Made by a program: the position numbers and the translations under genes
Assembly: GCA_900540805.1 (NCBI GenBank)
Contig: UQHL01000015.1
Span: 1 to 64,000, forward strand
Direction: 5' to 3'
From: an uncultured Eubacteriales bacterium
GTDB lineage: Bacteria > Bacillota > Clostridia > Christensenellales > Borkfalkiaceae
Length of the DNA stretch: 64,000 nucleotides
Shown: piece by piece, positions 18,034-26,521 of the stretch
How positions within the stretch are numbered: position 1 is the first letter of the stretch
Layout of the letters: every line of letters starts with the position of its first letter
The notes under the pieces: generated by a model
Seen by the model: the letters and a program-made list of their open reading frames with translations, nothing else
The model's database searches: none
Told to the model about the DNA's origin: nothing

Positions 18034-18930
18034 TTACAATACTTTGGATAAAAAATCTTTCAGACGCGGGTCGCGGGGATTGGAGAAAAACTCCGTCGGC
18101 GCGCTTTCTTCCTTAATGACGCCTTCATTCATAAAGAGCACCCGTGTCGCCACCTCTTTGGCAAAACCCATTTCGTGCGTTACGACGACCATCGTCATGC
18201 CTTCCTTCGCCAGGTCAATCATTACCTTCAACACTTCCCCGACCATCTCGGGGTCGAGCGCACTGGTCGGTTCGTCAAATAGCATGATATCGGGTTCCAT
18301 AGCCAGCGCTCTAACAATTGCAATCCTTTGCTTCTGCCCGCCCGAAAGGGTAGATGGATAGACGTTGGCCTTGTCCTCCAGGCCTATCTTTTTAAGAAGC
18401 TTCAGGGCTTTTTCTTCCGCTTCCGCATTAGGCAGTTTTTTCAGCTTTACGGGGCCGAGCGTGATATTCTGAAGCACGGTAAGATGAGGGAAAAGATTAA
18501 ATTGCTGAAAGACCATGCCGATTTTCTGGCGATGTTGATTGATATTTTTATCGATCCTCTTTTCAATTTCCCGCTCCTGCGCTTTCAGTGTCCTGTATTC
18601 CGCTTCCGCGTTTTCCAATATGCTTTCGTCAAAGGCCTCGCCTGACTTTTGCGCGGCTTTTTTTACCTCTTTCAGCTCCTTCACCTGTTGATGAAGATAG
18701 GAACGTTCGTTTTTGAATACGTATTCGCCCTCGAGGACGATCTCGCCCGCGGTCGGCGTTTCCAGCAGATTGAGGCATCTCAAAAAGGTACTTTTCCCGC
18801 AGCCCGAGGGGCCGATCACCGCAATTACGTCTCCCGCGTAGATCTTGGTGTTTATACCTTTCAGTACGTCCAATTTATTGAAGGATTTTTTCAGATTCCT
18901 CGTTTCAAGCAATATTTCTTTATCGTTCAT
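18034..18930 (-). CDS. Polar amino-acid ABC transporter ATPase with a coiled-coil insert
   Basis: 298 residues; relatives of GlnQ are near 240-250. Walker A GPSGCGKST (40-48), Q-loop MVFQQFNLFPHL (from 139), signature LSGGQKQR, Walker B IMLFDEPTSALD and the switch VTHEMGF are all intact. The extra length is an insert of about 55 residues (about 73-128) between Walker A and the Q-loop. It is rich in Glu, Lys and Ala and predicted to be helical. It hydrolyses ATP to drive the importer encoded next to it. Its start overlaps the permease gene by 11 bases. Confidence 0.92.
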   Translation of the reverse strand: MNDKEILLETRNLKKSFNKLDVLKGINTKIYAGDVIAVIGPSGCGKSTFLRCLNLLETPTAGEIVLEGEYVFKNERSYLHQQVKELKEVKKAAQKSGEAFDESILENAEAEYRTLKAQEREIEKRIDKNINQHRQKIGMVFQQFNLFPHLTVLQNITLGPVKLKKLPNAEAEEKALKLLKKIGLEDKANVYPSTLSGGQKQRIAIVRALAMEPDIMLFDEPTSALDPEMVGEVLKVMIDLAKEGMTMVVVTHEMGFAKEVATRVLFMNEGVIKEESAPTEFFSNPRDPRLKDFLSKVL

Positions 18931-19609
18931 TTTTCGACAGTCTCCTTTCGAGCAACCGTATCAGCCAAGTAATAATCATTACCAGCACGAGATAGACGAC
19001 TGCCAGCAGAATATAGGGGACGAAATATTCGAGGGTAGAGCTTGCGATGGCCTGAAAAGATTTTGTGAGATCCATAACAGCAATAAAGCTGACGATGGAG
19101 GTCTCTTTGATAAGCGCAATAAACTCGTTCCCGAGTGTAGGCAGAATATTTTTTATCGCCTGCGGCAGAATAATCCTCGTCATGGTGGCGGTAAAGCCAA
19201 ATCCCAGCGAGCGCCCAGCTTCCATTTGGCCTTTATCTACTGCGTTAATACCGCTTCGAAGCATTTCCGACATATACGCGGCGCTGTTCATGCCGAAGAT
19301 AAGCATCGCTTCCGCCACCGAGTCGATGTTGAGTCCAATCAGGGGAAAGAGGGCGAAATGCATCAATAACAATTGGACGACCAACGGGGTTCCGCGGAAT
19401 ACCATAATATAGATATTGCATAATGTTTTGAAAAAATCGACCATCGGGTTCTTTTTCGGGATAAGCTTTACCGTCGCTATGACGCATCCGAGTAAAAAGC
19501 CGATTAATAGTCCGAAAAGTGCAATCAACGCCGTATTTTTCAGTCCTTCGAGAAAGTTTTTATAACCACCCAGAGTAAACTGATTCCAAAAAATTTCAAA
19601 TTTGCTCAT
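18920..19609 (-). CDS. Amino-acid ABC transporter permease
   Basis: 229 residues, the normal length for HisM/GlnP-type permeases, with about five membrane segments. The family signature (GRSLGFGFTATMTRIILPQA, preceding AIKNILPTLGNEFIALIKET) forms the ATPase-contact loop. FRGTPLVVQLLL is also typical. It starts three bases after the stop of the binding-protein gene and overlaps the ATPase gene, so all three are co-translated. It probably carries a polar amino acid. Confidence 0.95.
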   Translation of the reverse strand: MSKFEIFWNQFTLGGYKNFLEGLKNTALIALFGLLIGFLLGCVIATVKLIPKKNPMVDFFKTLCNIYIMVFRGTPLVVQLLLMHFALFPLIGLNIDSVAEAMLIFGMNSAAYMSEMLRSGINAVDKGQMEAGRSLGFGFTATMTRIILPQAIKNILPTLGNEFIALIKETSIVSFIAVMDLTKSFQAIASSTLEYFVPYILLAVVYLVLVMIITWLIRLLERRLSKNER

Positions 19610-19612
19610 TGC

Positions 19613-20461
19613 TTATTTATTCAAGGTCGCTGCAATCATGAGGGAGGGCTGTTTATCCAAAATAACGGCGTCAATTTTGCCGTTGGACAAGTCTTTCATC
19701 GCCAGTGCGCCCGTCGTATAGCCTTTTGTCGTAAGATTTTTGAAGCCGTCATAACCAAAACCCGAATCGCCTGCAGAATACATATACCCTGTCGTACCGT
19801 TTTGCGTGCCGATTTTATATTTGGAAGTTTGCGCCTTGAGAATGTTTTCCACGTCTTCGGCGTTTTTACACTCGTCGAAAAGGGTAGTACTTTCCCTTAC
19901 GGTAATAACTTGATAGGATGAGTAGTATCCCAGCGAAAAATCGACGGTTTTAAGCCGTTCGTCGTTTACGGTCAGCCCCGCCATGCCGATATCGCTTTCA
20001 CCGCTCGCCACGCTTGGAATGATTGCCTCGAAATCCATATCTTTGACAAATAAAGTTTTGCCGAGCTTCGTCGCTATTTTCGAGGCGATCTCAATGTCCA
20101 CCCCTTTGAATTTGTTACCTTCAAAATATTCGAAGGGAGGAAAATAGGCATTGGTCGCTACGACCAGGTCGCCCGTTTGGGGAGAGCTGCTTTTATTTTC
20201 ATAGGTGAATGTCGCCGTACCGTCGAAATAGGAATTGATCAGCGTTTCAAGGCTTCCGTCGTCTCCCATCTCGTCCAAAATAGCGTTTATCGATGTTTTG
20301 AATTCGGTATTGCCTTTTTTGACGGCAAACGCATAGTCTTCCGCCGTCAGTTCGAGCTCTTTGAAAACTTTCACGTTTTCCGATCTGTCCGCGCAGGATG
20401 CGAACGCGAAACAGCCGAAAATCGCCGCCGAGGCCAACAGTACGCTAAGTGTCTTTTTCAT
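19613..20461 (-). CDS. Amino-acid-binding lipoprotein, apparently circularly permuted
   Basis: 282 residues; signal peptide with lipobox FASC (Cys23). Residues 98-282 follow the family order from LVVATNAYFPPFEYFEG and KDMDFEAIIPSVASGESDIG to MKDLSNGKIDAVILDKQPSL, but the protein ends there (AATLNK). The part that normally follows, the return strand and C-terminal helices, is instead at residues 29-81: VKVFKELELTAEDYAFAVKK, then GNTEFKTSINAILDEMGDDG and LETLINSYFDG. Residues 82-97 are a linker rich in Ser, Thr and Pro. Placing 29-81 after 282 restores the canonical solute-binding family 3 fold without gap. It starts the importer operon (TTGACA promoter on the minus strand). Confidence 0.9.
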   Translation of the reverse strand: MKKTLSVLLASAAIFGCFAFASCADRSENVKVFKELELTAEDYAFAVKKGNTEFKTSINAILDEMGDDGSLETLINSYFDGTATFTYENKSSSPQTGDLVVATNAYFPPFEYFEGNKFKGVDIEIASKIATKLGKTLFVKDMDFEAIIPSVASGESDIGMAGLTVNDERLKTVDFSLGYYSSYQVITVRESTTLFDECKNAEDVENILKAQTSKYKIGTQNGTTGYMYSAGDSGFGYDGFKNLTTKGYTTGALAMKDLSNGKIDAVILDKQPSLMIAATLNK

Positions 20462-20514
20462 GATTATATCTCCTTATGATCGGGCTAAATTATTTTCATC
20501 GTATATCACTCCAT

Positions 20515-20543
20515 AGTTTATAACATCTTTATGTATTTGTCAA
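20515..20543 (-). promoter_or_regulatory. Promoter of the amino-acid importer
   Basis: On the minus strand: TTGACA (20543-20538), 17-base spacer, TAAACT (20520-20515). A TATAAA offset by two bases gives an alternative -10. The leader of about 45 bases ends with AAGGAG before the ATG at 20461. Confidence 0.65.
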
Positions 20544-20610
20544 ATATTTTTGCATAAAAAAGTGAAAATATTCTGATAAAACTTAGAAATAATGTATAAA
20601 TGCATGAATA

Positions 20611-20639
20611 TTGTGCATAAAGCTTATAGAGTGTATAAA
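20611..20639 (+). promoter_or_regulatory. Promoter of a short transcript
   Basis: TTGTGC (20611-20616), 17-base spacer, TATAAA (20634-20639). It drives a transcript of about 295 bases that ends at the terminator 20906-20939. Confidence 0.55.
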
Positions 20640-20651
20640 GAAAAGGGGTGA

Positions 20652-20669
20652 CGCGGGAGAAGTCCCGCG
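20652..20669 (+). promoter_or_regulatory. 5' hairpin of the short transcript
   Basis: CGCGGGA pairs with TCCCGCG around GAAG. It begins about six bases from the predicted 5' end and lies before an AAGGAG ribosome site, so it may protect the RNA or control translation. Confidence 0.45.
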
Positions 20670-20698
20670 GTTCAAAGTTAAGTTAAGGAGAAGGATAA

Positions 20699-20896
20699 AA
20701 AAAGTCGAAAGGTCTGTGGGAGGTTTTAGTCGCGGGCCTGCTATCCGTATCGTTCATAGCATGCGTCTCTTGGAAAAAGACGTCGAAAGAGTTTTTCGGC
20801 GAGGCGGAAATTCCTCGCGGCGTAAACGCGCCGCTGAAATTGGACGGGAGGCGGCCGCAGAAATTGCCGAGGAGAAAAACCAAGATTTATTTTTAG
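20699..20896 (+). CDS. Possible small membrane protein without a standard start
   Basis: A 65-codon frame reads LWEVLVAGLLSVSFIACVSW near its start, a convincing single membrane helix, followed by a basic tail. It lies on a short transcript with its own promoter, ribosome site (AAGGAG, 20686-20691) and terminator. No ATG, GTG or TTG opens it; a TAA (20696-20698) precedes it, next to a run of seven A. One base less in that run would put an ATA right after the ribosome site in frame. This may be a frameshift, an unusual start, or chance. An overlapping Arg-rich 98-codon frame looks non-coding. Confidence 0.35.
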   Translation, partial: KKSKGLWEVLVAGLLSVSFIACVSWKKTSKEFFGEAEIPRGVNAPLKLDGRRPQKLPRRKTKIYF

Positions 20897-20905
20897 AAAA
20901 TCTAT

Positions 20906-20939
20906 AAAAAGGAGCGAGCTTGGACGGTCGCTCCTTTTT
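20906..20939 (+). terminator. Rho-independent terminator
   Basis: AAAAAGGAGCGA pairs perfectly with TCGCTCCTTTTT around a ten-base loop. It ends the short transcript that starts near 20646. Confidence 0.9.
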
Positions 20940-21003
20940 GTACGAAAAAAGTCGGGTTTTATCGATTATTAAGAAATAATTTTACAGGGATTTCTATAAA
21001 AAA

Positions 21004-21032
21004 TTGACAAACCCGATTATTCGTGATACAAT
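21004..21032 (+). promoter_or_regulatory. Promoter of the Hpt/phosphorelay genes
   Basis: TTGACA (21004-21009), 17-base spacer, TACAAT (21027-21032). Predicted transcript start is near 21039. Confidence 0.7.
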
Positions 21033-21091
21033 GTATTATGGAAATGTGCGGGGCCGAAAAGAGGCGTGGGCACGGGAGGTCTGGAAAGAGT

Positions 21092-21445
21092 ATGAACATT
21101 GCAGAATTTTACCAAAGTCTCGGGGTCAACGTAAACGACGTATTAAATCGGTTGAGAAATGAAGGTTTGATCAAAAAATATTTGTTGAAATTTGCGGAGG
21201 ACAGTTCTTTTTCCGATCTTGAAAAGGCGATCTCCGAGAAAAATTATCAAAATGCTTTTCGTGCCGCCCATACGATCAAAGGAATATGCTTAAATTTGGA
21301 ATTGAGGTCGTTGTCGGGCCCTTCCGTCGAGCTTACGGAGCTTTTGCGTAGCGGAGCGCCTCAAGAAGATATCCTGGTAAATGCTTTTCGGGAATTTGCG
21401 GCTGTTTATCGTGACGTCGTAGAAAAATTGGCGGAACTGAAATAA
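21092..21445 (+). CDS. Histidine phosphotransfer (Hpt) protein
   Basis: 117 residues from ATG 21092, a helical Hpt domain with the phospho-accepting His in AAHTIKGICLNLEL. Length is that of a free Hpt module. Upstream in-frame starts exist (ATG 21038 and 21044); the former would be leaderless given the promoter, but 21092 fits the domain edge better. In phosphorelays, Hpt proteins move phosphate from the receiver domain of a hybrid kinase to a separate response regulator. Both kinds of partner are encoded directly downstream, so this is probably the middle step of one relay. Confidence 0.87.
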   Translation: MNIAEFYQSLGVNVNDVLNRLRNEGLIKKYLLKFAEDSSFSDLEKAISEKNYQNAFRAAHTIKGICLNLELRSLSGPSVELTELLRSGAPQEDILVNAFREFAAVYRDVVEKLAELK

Positions 21446-21465
21446 TTACGAAACGGGAAGCGGAT

Positions 21466-23553
21466 ATGGAAAACAGTAAGAAAAAAGTACTCATCACCGA
21501 CGATTCGGAAATAAACAGATCAATTCTTTCCGATATGCTCGGCGAGGAATTTGAAATTATAGAGGCGGAAAACGGCATCGAAGCCATCTCCGTATTGCAG
21601 ACCTATAACGCCGAAATCGCTCTGGTGCTGCTCGATATCGTCATGCCCGAAATGGACGGCTTCGAGGTGCTGGCGGTCATGAACAAAAATCATTGGATCG
21701 AGGACATCCCAGTCATCATGATCACCGCCGAAAATGCGCCTTTTTACGTGGAGCGAGCGTACGATCTCGGCGTCACCGATTTTATCACCCGTCCTTTCGA
21801 CGGGCGTATCGTCTATCGCCGCGCGGTGAATACGATTATGCTTTATTCCAAGCAGAAAAAGCTCGTCGGGCTGGTCGAGGATCAGATTTACGAAAAGGAA
21901 AAGCGGAGCAATCTCATGATCGAGATACTCAGCAATATCGTCGAATTCCGAAACGGGGAAAGCGGGACGCACGTGCTGCATATCCATGTCCTCACCGAGC
22001 TTCTTCTCGGTCAGTTGATCCGAAAAACCAACAGTTATAAGCTCACCCGCTCGGAAATCTCTCTGATTGGGATTGCTTCCGCGCTGCACGACATCGGCAA
22101 AATCGCTATTCCCGAAAGTATTCTCAATAAACCGTCCAAATTGACTTATGACGAATTTGAGATGATAAAAACGCATGCGCTCATAGGTGCGGATATGCTG
22201 AAAAATTTGCCCCTGCGCCAGCAGGAGCCCCTCGTCAAAGTCGCCTATCAGATCTGTCGCTGGCATCACGAACGTTACGACGGAAAAGGGTATCCCGACG
22301 GCCTCGTCGGAGACGAAATCCCCATTTCCGCGCAGGTGGTGGCTTTGGCGGACGTCTATGACGCGCTCACCAGCCGTAGGGTCTATAAAGAGGCCTATAC
22401 GCACGAAAGGGCGTTGAAAATGATTTTTGACGGCGAGTGCGGAAGCTTTAATCCCTTGCTGTTAGAATGTCTTAAAGAAGCTTCCGACACCATTCAAAAC
22501 GAATTGAAAATCAATTCTTTAAGCGCGATTAATAAAAAGCAGATGCGCAATGTGGCCAACGAAATGCTTCAGCACGAAGAACTGTCCGCCTCCGAACGCA
22601 CGTTGCGGCTTCTGGAGCACGAGCGGACAAAATATCAGTTCTTCGCGTCCATGTCCAACGAGATACAGTTCGAATACATGCTGTTTCCCTCCATGCTTTC
22701 CGTTTCGGAGTGGGGCGCGAAACAGCTGGGCATAAATGAATTTGTTATCAATCCCTGCAAGGATAAGGCGATAAAAGCTCTTTTCAAAAGCGGGGATCTC
22801 GCGCGTCTTGCGAACGCGCTTAAAAAAACGACGCCGACGACGCCCGTTATTCAGGGTATCTATCAGCTCAAAATAAGAGACGAGGTTCGCTGGTATAAGC
22901 TGATCGCGCGGTCGATGTGGTCCTCCGAGGAGGCTCCAAAATATGTCGGGGCAATCGGAAAGCTGGTGGACGTCAACGATGAGCAAATGAAAATTTCCAC
23001 GCTGGAAAAGCTGGCGCTTCAGGATGCTTTGACAGGGCTTTACAATCAGGAGACGGTTAAAAAGAAAATCGAGGCGGAGCTTAAGGAAAATCCCGACGCG
23101 CCTTACGCCATGATTATTATTGATCTCGATCGCTTCAAGAGTGCCAACGATAATTTCGGCCATCTGTTCGGAAACGGGATCCTCCGGTACGTAGCGCGGC
23201 AGATACGCGACAATCTGCGCCCCGGCGAGCTTGCCGCGCGGGTGGGCGGCGACGAATTTGTGGTGTTTGTCCGTGGCCAGAAAGAACTCGAGGAACGCAT
23301 ACAGCATTTCTTTGACGTATTGTCCGAGAATCGGGACAATTATAAAATTTCTGTCAGCATGGGCGTCTCGCTCCGCGGCGAACGCAACGGTTCTTATGAG
23401 AAATTATTTCATGAAGCGGATCAGGCGCTTTATGTTTCCAAGCGGGCGGGCCGCGGAATGTATCGGTTTTACAATAAAAAAATGAAAGATTTGTTTTCGG
23501 CCATTTCTCCTATCGACGACGAGAAAGCGGCGGAAGGCAACGAGGAAAAGTGA
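21466..23553 (+). CDS. Response regulator with HD-GYP and GGDEF domains
   Basis: 695 residues. Residues 1-125 are a receiver domain with phospho-acceptor Asp57 (LVLLDIVMPEMDG). Residues about 155-350 are an HD-GYP phosphodiesterase with HDIGK (208-212), HHERYDGKGYP (GYP at 275-277) and DVYDALTSRR. Residues about 380-510 resemble a PAS-like fold. Residues about 525-680 are a GGDEF diguanylate cyclase with an intact ARVGGDEF motif (near 594). The inhibitory RxxD site is replaced by RPGE. The protein could both make and break cyclic di-GMP, with phosphorylation choosing the direction. It lies 20 bases after the Hpt gene, and the hybrid kinase follows. Confidence 0.93.
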   Translation: MENSKKKVLITDDSEINRSILSDMLGEEFEIIEAENGIEAISVLQTYNAEIALVLLDIVMPEMDGFEVLAVMNKNHWIEDIPVIMITAENAPFYVERAYDLGVTDFITRPFDGRIVYRRAVNTIMLYSKQKKLVGLVEDQIYEKEKRSNLMIEILSNIVEFRNGESGTHVLHIHVLTELLLGQLIRKTNSYKLTRSEISLIGIASALHDIGKIAIPESILNKPSKLTYDEFEMIKTHALIGADMLKNLPLRQQEPLVKVAYQICRWHHERYDGKGYPDGLVGDEIPISAQVVALADVYDALTSRRVYKEAYTHERALKMIFDGECGSFNPLLLECLKEASDTIQNELKINSLSAINKKQMRNVANEMLQHEELSASERTLRLLEHERTKYQFFASMSNEIQFEYMLFPSMLSVSEWGAKQLGINEFVINPCKDKAIKALFKSGDLARLANALKKTTPTTPVIQGIYQLKIRDEVRWYKLIARSMWSSEEAPKYVGAIGKLVDVNDEQMKISTLEKLALQDALTGLYNQETVKKKIEAELKENPDAPYAMIIIDLDRFKSANDNFGHLFGNGILRYVARQIRDNLRPGELAARVGGDEFVVFVRGQKELEERIQHFFDVLSENRDNYKISVSMGVSLRGERNGSYEKLFHEADQALYVSKRAGRGMYRFYNKKMKDLFSAISPIDDEKAAEGNEEK

Positions 23554-23555
23554 GC

Positions 23556-26351
23556 ATGTCGCTGAAAAAATTTTTAAGCGCTTTGGTTTTGAGCGCGGTC
23601 GTATTCTTCCAGATCGCACCTGCGGCAAACGTTATTCATAACGCTTTGGCCGAAGCTTCTCCCAGAGTGCTTCGAGTGGCTTTTCCCGACGTGGAAGGTT
23701 TTACGAAAAAAGATAAAAATGGTAAACGGACGGGAATGGTAGTCGATTACCTCGAGGAAATTTCCAACTACACAGGCTGGACGTATAATTATATCGACGT
23801 CGATAATATGGAACTTACGAATGAGTTTAAGAAAGGTTCTTTCGATTTGATGGGGGGAAATTATTACGTAGAATCGTTGAAAGACCTTTTCGGCTATCCC
23901 GATTATAACATGGGCTACAGCAAATCGGTTCTTTTGGCCCGCTGGGGCGACGAAAGTATCCGCAGCTTCGATCAGCGGACGTTGAACGGAAAAAAGATAG
24001 GCGTATATAAAAACGCGCAGGAAAATATCCGACGGTTAAAAGAATTTCTTGACATCAACGGTCTGAACTGCGAGTTGGTATATTATACGTATGACGATTT
24101 TGTCGAAAACGGAAATCTGTATCCCTATCTTGAAAACGGGGAGGTCGATCTTCTTTTAGGCAATAACACAGACATTGGAAAAGAATTTCGCACTGTCGTG
24201 TCGTACAATTCGCAACCCTATTATATCGTTACTCGCCCCGACGATACTGAGCTTTTAGCCGAACTCAATTCGGCTTTGGGAAAAATTTACGATTCCAATC
24301 CCAGCTTTGCGGAGAAATGTTTCAACACTTATTTTTCCGATGTGATCACGTCCGGTATCAAGCTGAATAAGGAAGAAGTAACGTACGTGGAGGAAAAGAA
24401 GACCGTCAAGGTGGCGGCTCTCAAGGAATGGTATCCCCTGTTTTCTTCAAACGAAGCGGACGTGACGAAGGATAGTAGTGGGATTTTGCCCGATATGCTG
24501 GATAAAGTCAGCGAGGTATCGGGTTTGAAATTTGAATACGTATTTGCCGCGACCTATTTAGAAATGATTCAGGCGGTACAAAACGGCGAAGCGGACGTTT
24601 TGGGTTTTTTTTCCGGAGACCGGGAGACGGCCGAAGCAAATAAAATAGCGATGACGCAGCCTTATGCCACGGTGGGACGTACGCTTGTAAGAAATAAAAA
24701 GGTAAGTTATCCTTCCGAGCATCTCACCGCAGCGGTTGTGGAGGGAAGGCCTTTACCCAAAGAAATAGAGGCTGAAAATCTTGTTTATTATCCAAGCATC
24801 ACCGAGGCGCTGAAGGCGGTGGATCGGGGCGAGGTGGATATTGCGTGCGGAATTTCCGCCCAGATTGAACTGGAAATTCAGCGTCGGCATTTTGCCAATC
24901 TTGTTCCTGTCTCTTTAACCGACGGAAACGACCAAATCCGTTTTGCCGTAAATAAGCCTGCCGACACGCCGTTGTTTACCATTCTCAATAAAGTTATCAG
25001 TATGATGACCGACGAGGAAAAAGAGGCGCTCGTAAATCAGAATATTCAGTCGATCGGTATGGGCGGTTATTCATTTATAGACTTTATCTATGCAAACCCT
25101 CTCGCCTTTCTTCTCATCGTCATTGCCATTCTCTTCCTTTTGGTGGCGATCGTTTTGATCTTTTTTCGCTCCCGTATCCGTTCGGCTACCATGCAGCTCG
25201 AGCTTGAAAAATCCCATGCGGACAGCAAGGCGAAAAGTGATTTCCTGTCCCGTATGAGCCATGAGATCCGCACTCCTATGAACGCGATTATCGGTCTTAC
25301 CGATTTGACGAGCAGACAGGAGGACGTCCCGGTACCCGTCCGGGAGAACCTGACTAAAATACGTTCCTCGTCGCATTATCTTTTAAGCCTGTTGAACGAT
25401 ATCCTCGATATGAGCCGTATCGACAGCGGAATGATGACGATTGCCGCGGAACCCTTTTCTCTCTCAAAAATGCTCAACGAGCTGTATAGCATGCTGTCGG
25501 GAGAAGCGATTCGCCACGGGCTGGAATTTATCGTCAACAATGTCGCGGAGCACGACCAGTTTAAGGGCGACGCTATTCGTCTGCGTCAGGTGCTCACCAA
25601 TCTTGTCTCCAATGCCTTCAAATTTACGCCCTTTGGCGGAACGGTGACGTTGACGGTAAACGAGGTTAAAAAGGATACGGAAGAGGCGGAAATTACATTC
25701 TCCGTCGCCGATACGGGGCAGGGAATCGCCCCCGACGATCAGGAGCGGATATTCAAGGCCTTCGAGCAGGCAGGGACCTCTTACGCCAAGAGCCAGGGAA
25801 CGGGGCTGGGGCTTGCCATCAGTCAGAATATTGTGCGGCTCATGGGCAGCGAAATGCACTTGACCAGCGAGGTCGGAAAGGGGAGCGAATTTTTCTTTAC
25901 AGTCACTCTGCCGTTGACAGAGTTCACTAAAGCGCAGGCCACGGGCGTCGATAAGCAGTTTTTGGCGGGCGTGCGTATCCTGATGGCGGAGGACAACGAC
26001 CTTAACGCGGAGATCGCTTCGGATATTCTGGAAATGGCGGGTGCGGGAGTCATGCGGGTGCGGGACGGTAAAGAGGCCGTAGGCGTCTTTACGGAAGACC
26101 CGAACTTTGACGTGGTGCTGATGGATATTCAGATGCCGGTTATGAACGGCCTGGAGGCAACCAAAGTAATTCGTGGGCTGGATATTCCGTCTGCGCGGAC
26201 GGTTCCCATAATCGCCATGACGGCAAATTCCTTTAAGGAGGATACCGAAGCGGCGATGGCCGCGGGAATGAATTATATTATTCCCAAGCCGATCGATATC
26301 AACGTTCTGTATTCGGCGCTGGCGCAGGCAATCCCAAAAAGGAAAAATTAA
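23556..26351 (+). CDS. Hybrid sensor kinase with two amino-acid-binding-type sensor domains
   Basis: 931 residues from ATG 23556 (a GTG at 23550 overlaps the previous stop). A signal peptide is followed by two tandem solute-binding family 3 sensor domains (about 40-270 and 275-500), in normal order. Next come a membrane helix (about 510-535, LAFLLIVIAILFLLVAIVLI), a HisKA domain with MSHEIRTPMNAIIG (His about 569), a HATPase with LTNLVSNAFKFTP, DTGQGIAP and GTGLGLAIS, and a receiver domain (VVLMDIQMPVMNG). It likely senses a small ligand outside the cell and passes phosphate through its receiver to the Hpt protein and then to the HD-GYP/GGDEF regulator. Confidence 0.93.
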   Translation: MSLKKFLSALVLSAVVFFQIAPAANVIHNALAEASPRVLRVAFPDVEGFTKKDKNGKRTGMVVDYLEEISNYTGWTYNYIDVDNMELTNEFKKGSFDLMGGNYYVESLKDLFGYPDYNMGYSKSVLLARWGDESIRSFDQRTLNGKKIGVYKNAQENIRRLKEFLDINGLNCELVYYTYDDFVENGNLYPYLENGEVDLLLGNNTDIGKEFRTVVSYNSQPYYIVTRPDDTELLAELNSALGKIYDSNPSFAEKCFNTYFSDVITSGIKLNKEEVTYVEEKKTVKVAALKEWYPLFSSNEADVTKDSSGILPDMLDKVSEVSGLKFEYVFAATYLEMIQAVQNGEADVLGFFSGDRETAEANKIAMTQPYATVGRTLVRNKKVSYPSEHLTAAVVEGRPLPKEIEAENLVYYPSITEALKAVDRGEVDIACGISAQIELEIQRRHFANLVPVSLTDGNDQIRFAVNKPADTPLFTILNKVISMMTDEEKEALVNQNIQSIGMGGYSFIDFIYANPLAFLLIVIAILFLLVAIVLIFFRSRIRSATMQLELEKSHADSKAKSDFLSRMSHEIRTPMNAIIGLTDLTSRQEDVPVPVRENLTKIRSSSHYLLSLLNDILDMSRIDSGMMTIAAEPFSLSKMLNELYSMLSGEAIRHGLEFIVNNVAEHDQFKGDAIRLRQVLTNLVSNAFKFTPFGGTVTLTVNEVKKDTEEAEITFSVADTGQGIAPDDQERIFKAFEQAGTSYAKSQGTGLGLAISQNIVRLMGSEMHLTSEVGKGSEFFFTVTLPLTEFTKAQATGVDKQFLAGVRILMAEDNDLNAEIASDILEMAGAGVMRVRDGKEAVGVFTEDPNFDVVLMDIQMPVMNGLEATKVIRGLDIPSARTVPIIAMTANSFKEDTEAAMAAGMNYIIPKPIDINVLYSALAQAIPKRKN

Positions 26352-26358
26352 AGCGGAA

Positions 26359-26390
26359 AATCGGGCTGAAAAAACGGCCCGGTTTTTCTT
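26359..26390 (+). terminator. Terminator of the phosphorelay operon
   Basis: AATCGGGC pairs with GCCCGGTT (one U-G pair) around a ten-base loop and is followed by TTT-C-TTTTTT. It begins seven bases after the kinase stop codon. Confidence 0.85.
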
Positions 26391-26444
26391 TTTTCCATGA
26401 TAGAAAATCGATAAAAATATTTTGCTTTTTCTCCCTTTAAGACG

Positions 26445-26473
26445 TTGCAAAGCGAAGGACGTTATGATATAAT
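26445..26473 (+). promoter_or_regulatory. Promoter of the CPBP protease gene
   Basis: TTGCAA (26445-26450), 17-base spacer, TATAAT (26468-26473). Confidence 0.7.
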
Positions 26474-26521
26474 AGGGGCAATTAAAAAATGATTATATAA
26501 TACGCGATCGGGGAGAGAAAA

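Noticed and set aside
20611..20907. A 98-codon plus-strand frame in the short transcript
   Set aside because: Very Arg-rich, its start lies inside the predicted promoter, and the neighbouring frame encodes a better membrane helix.
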